NCBI GenBank assembly: GCA_947630795.1 | Contig: CANRJC010000008.1 | Span: 1-64,000 of the forward strand | Direction of reading: 5' to 3' | Origin: an uncultured Phascolarctobacterium sp. | Lineage (GTDB): Bacteria > Bacillota > Negativicutes > Acidaminococcales > Acidaminococcaceae | DNA length: 64,000 nucleotides | In this document: one piece after another, positions 61,011 to 64,000 of the stretch | Layout of the letters: each line of letters starts with the position of its first letter | Numbering within the stretch: the stretch's first letter is position 1 | The notes under the pieces: generated by a model | The model's database searches: none | What the model saw: the letters and a program-made list of their open reading frames with translations, nothing else | Told to the model about the DNA's origin: nothing | Position numbers and translations under genes: made by a program

Positions 61011-61866
61011 CGTCCGCTCCTTTCATGTGGTTCACCAATTCATTGAACGCTCCCCGCAGCTTGGTCTGTGGATCTTCAGCGCTCTCCCATCGTCGCTTAT
61101 TCAGCCAAGTTGTGGGGAGCGGGATAAAGTCGCCGTTATCTCGTGTCCATTGTTTACTCCTCTTATCTGCTTCAAGCCCCGCCATGATTGCATTGAATGT
61201 TTCCGCCGAAGGCTTGATTTTTTTGAACGCTTTCAGCGCAACTTCACGGTCACGCTTTCGGTTGCATTTTGGGTAAGCGTCCCAAAATTTTTCAAACATG
61301 ACCTCGATAGCGGGTTTGGCTTCGCCCCTTGTGGGGGGTATGGGGGGTAATATATTCTCCTCTCTTTTCCTCTCCTCTCCTCTCCTCTCCTCTCTAGCGT
61401 TACATTCTGTTACATCAGCGTTACAAGGCGTGTTACATTTTGTTACAGGTGCGTTACAAGGCGTGTTACATTTTGTTACAGGTGCGTTACAAGGCGTTTC
61501 TTCGGAAGTTTCAGCCTTTTTTTCTCGGTACTGCCGTACTCTTTCAGCCCCCATCGTCCGCTTTTTCGCCTCTAACGCCATGCCGTACTGATCCCAGTCG
61601 TGGAGAACATACCCGTTTTCCGTTTCATCGACAAAGCCAGATTTTACCAGTGCCGTCAAAAAATCGCCGTCGCCGTTGTACCCTGCCGCTTCTGCGATTT
61701 CATACGGCTCATAATTCGATAAATCGCCGCTTAATTCGTAAGTGGTAGCCCACCACCAAAGGCAGAGAAGATGCCCGAGGGCTTCTGCGTTGGAAATGTT
61801 CAACGCCCTCATTAGTCTTTTTGTTTTTGGGTGGTCTCTTAATTCGCTGCACGCTTGAATCCACAT
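61003..61866 (-). CDS. Phage replication initiator, DnaD-like
   Basis: About 287 aa from ATG 61866. The N-terminal winged-helix-like part (DHPKTKRLMRALNISNAEAL, then SDLSNYEPYEIAEAAG) and the C-terminal LNKRRWESAEDP end are typical of phage initiators. The middle holds an 11-residue tandem repeat (TPCNAPVTKCN twice, then TPCNADVTECN) encoded by DNA repeats likely to be the origin. Then a charged stretch and EKFWDAYPKCNRKRDREVALKAFKKI, the classical replication-protein C-terminal motif. Confidence 0.8.
   Translation of the reverse strand: MWIQACSELRDHPKTKRLMRALNISNAEALGHLLCLWWWATTYELSGDLSNYEPYEIAEAAGYNGDGDFLTALVKSGFVDETENGYVLHDWDQYGMALEAKKRTMGAERVRQYREKKAETSEETPCNAPVTKCNTPCNAPVTKCNTPCNADVTECNAREERRGEERKREENILPPIPPTRGEAKPAIEVMFEKFWDAYPKCNRKRDREVALKAFKKIKPSAETFNAIMAGLEADKRSKQWTRDNGDFIPLPTTWLNKRRWESAEDPQTKLRGAFNELVNHMKGADDG
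61396..61497. repeat. Candidate phage replication origin: GTTACA iterons
   Basis: Two perfect 33-bp repeats (61418-61450, 61451-61483), a partial third (61484-61497) and a degenerate copy before. GTTACA occurs nine times, with start-to-start spacing of 10, 11 or 12 bp. On the left lies a pyrimidine tract built from tcctc repeats (61,360-61,395). Repeats inside the initiator gene recall the lambda O iterons. Confidence 0.65.
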
Positions 61867-61913
61867 AAGCACTCTTCCTGCGGGGCGGTTGTCTGCCGCC
61901 CCGCTTCTCCCTC

Positions 61914-62687
61914 TTAGAATGGCACCTCGTTCATCTTGTCCAGCATCTCCATCGCCGCCCGCCACGCTACGGCAGTCAGCTCGTTGCTTGACTTGATTCC
62001 GATATCTGCGTAAATCTGCTGGATAGCTTTTTGCCCCGCCTCTTTGCCGCCGTGAATTTCTTTAGCCTTTTCAAAGAGCTGCTTTATCTGCTCTTTGGTC
62101 GCCATGCCGTTTTCTTGCTCCGGCACAGGTGCCTTCGGCGGCTCTTTCGGCGGCTCCGTTTTCGCTTCGGCTTTCGGCGGGTTTATCTTCGCCCCCAGCT
62201 TATAGCGCACGTTGCCTTTTTTGTCCACAATAACCAGCTCGTTTATCTCTCGGCGGTCATTGTAGCCGATATGCGCTACGGTGAAGCGGGTCTTGAGTTT
62301 TCCGTTTTCGACTTCATCTTTATTCAGCCACACTTTGATGAACGGAGCTGAGTATAGCTCTCGGCCTATGCCTACGTTGAAGCCCGCCCTTTTGAAAGCG
62401 TCTGAGGCTTGGCCTTTCTCCTGCTCCGTGTTCGACTCAACGCCTACGTCCTGCTTTCGCACCCATTCTTTCTTCTCGTTGTCCCAAAGGTCGATGGAGC
62501 AGAATAGGTTGCCAGCGATCACTTCGTGCGTTCTTCGCCAATTCAGCGGGCCGAATGTGTCATCAAGGATTCGCATATCTACCCTTGCGCTTTTATAGAG
62601 CAAGAGAATAACGCTATCGCTGTTCTTGCTCATGCTCTGCACACGGCAGTCAATATCGTCTGCAGTCAAGAGTGGGATCTCTTTCAT
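61914..62687 (-). CDS. Rad52/Sak-like single-strand annealing protein
   Basis: About 257 aa. The annealing core has RILDDTFGPLNWRRTHEVIA, then EKGQASDAFKRAGFNVGIGRELY, the phrase seen in phage Rad52/Sak-type proteins. After a Lys/Pro-rich linker (about 170-195) comes a C-terminal helical part (MATKEQIKQLFEKAKEIHGG). It lies beside Gp157-like and SSB genes. Start 62687 with GAGGTG upstream. Confidence 0.78.
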   Translation of the reverse strand: MKEIPLLTADDIDCRVQSMSKNSDSVILLLYKSARVDMRILDDTFGPLNWRRTHEVIAGNLFCSIDLWDNEKKEWVRKQDVGVESNTEQEKGQASDAFKRAGFNVGIGRELYSAPFIKVWLNKDEVENGKLKTRFTVAHIGYNDRREINELVIVDKKGNVRYKLGAKINPPKAEAKTEPPKEPPKAPVPEQENGMATKEQIKQLFEKAKEIHGGKEAGQKAIQQIYADIGIKSSNELTAVAWRAAMEMLDKMNEVPF

Positions 62688-62695
62688 GTCGCACC

Positions 62696-63181
62696 TCACT
62701 TGATCGTCATGCTCACCGTTTCAACGATCTGAACTCCGTCTATCTTCGCCCCGCCTTTGATAGCTTCTTTTAATGCGGTCTTGTCCGGGGCTAAAGTAAC
62801 TTTGACGAATTGCGCCGGAAGATCTTCAGTGAGGCAGGTCACGTCGACTTTTGAAGAGCGGCGATAAGCGATATTCGCTTTCGGCGACTTGAATTTTTCG
62901 CCGTTCAACTGCCGTTCAAGATACCCTTTCAGGCTTTCGGCCCTGCCTTCGATTGCTTCTTTTCGCTTTTGTAGATTTTTGATTTCTGCGGCGATTGCGG
63001 CAGCCTCGGCGGTCATCTCTTTGTAGACGACGGCGCAACCTTCGATTTTCTCATCTCGGGCAAGCTGAAGATTTTCGATGTTCTCTAAGCTGAAAATCTC
63101 GCCGTTTTCTTCGTCAATGAAGCGGTCTGTCTGCCCTTCCAAGAGGGCACGGAGGCCCTCGTTAATCTGATACAGCTTCAT
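62696..63181 (-). CDS. Siphovirus Gp157-like protein
   Basis: 161 aa: a first helix (KLYQINEGLRALLEGQTDRF), a long coiled coil (about 50-95) and NGEKFKSPKANIAYRRSSKVD, the Gp157 hallmark. The family is linked to phage recombination; its mechanism is unknown. It overlaps the previous gene by 20 bp. Confidence 0.87.
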   Translation of the reverse strand: MKLYQINEGLRALLEGQTDRFIDEENGEIFSLENIENLQLARDEKIEGCAVVYKEMTAEAAAIAAEIKNLQKRKEAIEGRAESLKGYLERQLNGEKFKSPKANIAYRRSSKVDVTCLTEDLPAQFVKVTLAPDKTALKEAIKGGAKIDGVQIVETVSMTIK

Positions 63182-63536
63182 CTAATTCGCCCTCCTCCGG
63201 CTCGAACGGCAGCTTTTCTTCTTCTTCCTCGCCATCTCTCGGCGGCGTGTAGCCTTTGTCTTGCTCGCTGAAAATGGCGTAGAAGCAAATGCCGTTGACG
63301 AAGATTTCTTTCTTATTCAGAGGTCTTTTGAAATAATCGCCGTAAGACGGAAACCAGCTTTGGCGGTCTGCCGCCATTCCAAAAAGCGCATCATAGCCGA
63401 ACGGGTGCAGATAGACCGCATCGTTGCCGATTTGGTACACATACTCGGAGAAGAAAGCCGCCTTCACATACATCTTGCACAGCTTTTTTACGATTTGCTT
63501 TTTTTGGTCATCTGTGAGATAATCTACATGAATCAT
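63162..63536 (-). CDS. Phage early protein of unknown function
   Basis: 124 aa, aromatic-rich (VKAAFFSEYVYQIGNDAVYL, then FGYDALFGMAADRQSWFPSY), with an acidic tail (about 100-124). Not recognised. It lies between SSB and Gp157-like genes in the recombination block. Confidence 0.6.
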   Translation of the reverse strand: MIHVDYLTDDQKKQIVKKLCKMYVKAAFFSEYVYQIGNDAVYLHPFGYDALFGMAADRQSWFPSYGDYFKRPLNKKEIFVNGICFYAIFSEQDKGYTPPRDGEEEEEKLPFEPEEGELDEAVSD

Positions 63537-63583
63537 CTTGACTACTCCTTTTCTTTTCCCTGGCTTTTGCCGGGGTTCTTTTT

Positions 63584-63967
63584 TTAGAACGGAATATCTT
63601 CATCAAGTTCCACAGGCGTGCCCAGCTGTTCAACGCTCTCGCTCTTGTCGCCCTTCTTCTCGATGAAGTAGAAGTCGTTCACAACAACGTCAGTCGCCAG
63701 CCTTTTGGCTCCGCTCTTGTCGTTGTATTCCCTGAATTGCACACGGCCCTCAATCAAGGCCCTTTGCCCTTTGGCGAAGTATTTTGCGAAAGCCTCGCCC
63801 CTCTTGTCCCAGAGCGTGCAGTTGAAAAAATCCGTTTCTTTCTTTTGGCCCTTATTGAACACAGGGCGGTCAACTGCCAGCGTGAAAGAGCATACGCTCT
63901 TGCCGCTCTGCGTGCTTCGCAATTCAGGGTCTTTCGTCAATCTGCCTAAGAGTGTGATTTTATTCAT
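63584..63967 (-). CDS. ssb: Single-stranded DNA-binding protein
   Basis: 127 aa, OB fold: NKITLLGRLTKDPELRSTQS, CSFTLAVDRP, TDFFNCTLWDKRGEAFAKYF, KGQRALIEGRVQ, and the acidic tip DEDIPF that recruits partner proteins. Phage-encoded copy within the recombination cluster. GGAGGTG precedes the ATG. Confidence 0.95.
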   Translation of the reverse strand: MNKITLLGRLTKDPELRSTQSGKSVCSFTLAVDRPVFNKGQKKETDFFNCTLWDKRGEAFAKYFAKGQRALIEGRVQFREYNDKSGAKRLATDVVVNDFYFIEKKGDKSESVEQLGTPVELDEDIPF

Positions 63968-64000
63968 CTTTTCACCTCCAGCGGATAAGTCAGCACTTCT
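63964..64000 (-). CDS. C-terminal end of an upstream phage gene (partial)
   Basis: The last codons of an open frame that runs off the window (ending EVLTYPLEVKR*). Its stop overlaps the SSB ATG (ATGA), as is common in this operon. Nothing can be said of its function. Confidence 0.4.
   Translation of the reverse strand, partial: EVLTYPLEVKR

Larger units (their letters stand above)
25944..64000 (-). mobile_element. Prophage (contractile-tailed), left part; right end outside window
   Basis: About 38 kb of co-oriented phage genes: replication and recombination, DNA modification, packaging, head, contractile tail (sheath, tube, spike, baseplate J), fibres, and lysis. The left end abuts tRNA-Leu. 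The modules appear complete apart from the integrase, repressor and the other end, which must lie beyond 64,000. Two frames are broken (48,719-48,726 and about 58,150), so its viability is uncertain. Confidence 0.93.

Noticed and set aside
61396..61497. CRISPR array
   Set aside because: The 33-bp units are contiguous with no unique spacers and lie within a coding frame.

Overview
The chromosomal part of this window (about 1-25,900) looks like a Gram-negative-type Firmicute of the class Negativicutes. It combines Firmicute-style sigma-A promoters and a pyruvate:ferredoxin oxidoreductase with a complete set of Kdo, lipid A and LPS-export genes, including a fused WaaA-LpxK protein. This placement is inferred from gene content and architecture; no rRNA is present to confirm it.

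Layout, left to right. 1-885 is T-rich non-coding DNA ending in the promoter of nifJ (886-4398, +). A DinJ/YafQ-type toxin-antitoxin pair follows (4524-5077, -). From 17,480 leftwards runs a tightly packed minus-strand operon: waaA-lpxK, kdsB, kdsA, kdsD, kdsC, a late acyltransferase, lptC, lptA-like, lptB, lptF-like, a DUF3084 protein, a YqgF-like protein and a cyclodeaminase-like gene, closed by a strong terminator near 5,240. It covers Kdo synthesis, Kdo transfer, lipid A phosphorylation and acylation, and LPS transport. Then come an AlkA-like glycosylase (+), rlmI-like, lepA, rpsT (TTG start), a lipoprotein and a WaaL-like O-antigen ligase. A decayed IS30-family transposase (24,596-25,690) lies just before tRNA-Leu(CAA) at 25,857-25,943.

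From the 3' end of that tRNA to the end of the window lies a contractile-tailed (myovirus-like) prophage, read almost entirely from the minus strand. From right to left: SSB, Gp157-like, Rad52-like annealing protein, replication initiator with internal iterons, RusA, HNH, radical SAM protein, an intein-containing C5-cytosine methyltransferase, ParB-like protein plus TET-associated-type glycosyltransferase, terminases, portal, head genes, sheath, tube, frameshifted tail chaperone, tape measure, baseplate, tail fibres, holin, amidase and spanin-like genes. The left end holds a three-gene accessory module with its own promoter, repeat array and small-RNA-like elements. The integrase and right attachment site are not in the window.

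The standout is a complete diversity-generating retroelement (DGR) in the tail-fibre region (29,766-31,949), in the order target gene, Avd-like gene, template repeat, reverse transcriptase. The 118-bp template and variable repeats align without gaps. On the coding strand 16 of 24 template adenines differ, against 4 of 94 other bases, and all nine Asn (AAY) codons of the template are replaced by other residues in the variable repeat. Second is an intein placed exactly at the catalytic Pro-Cys of the phage methyltransferase, so that the catalytic cysteine is also the +1 splicing nucleophile. Further notable points are two lysis-type proteins read in different frames from one ribosome site, a T_TTT_TTT -1 frameshift in the tail chaperone, helically phased GTTACA iterons in the initiator gene, and a G8 tract that breaks the frame of a head-maturation gene.
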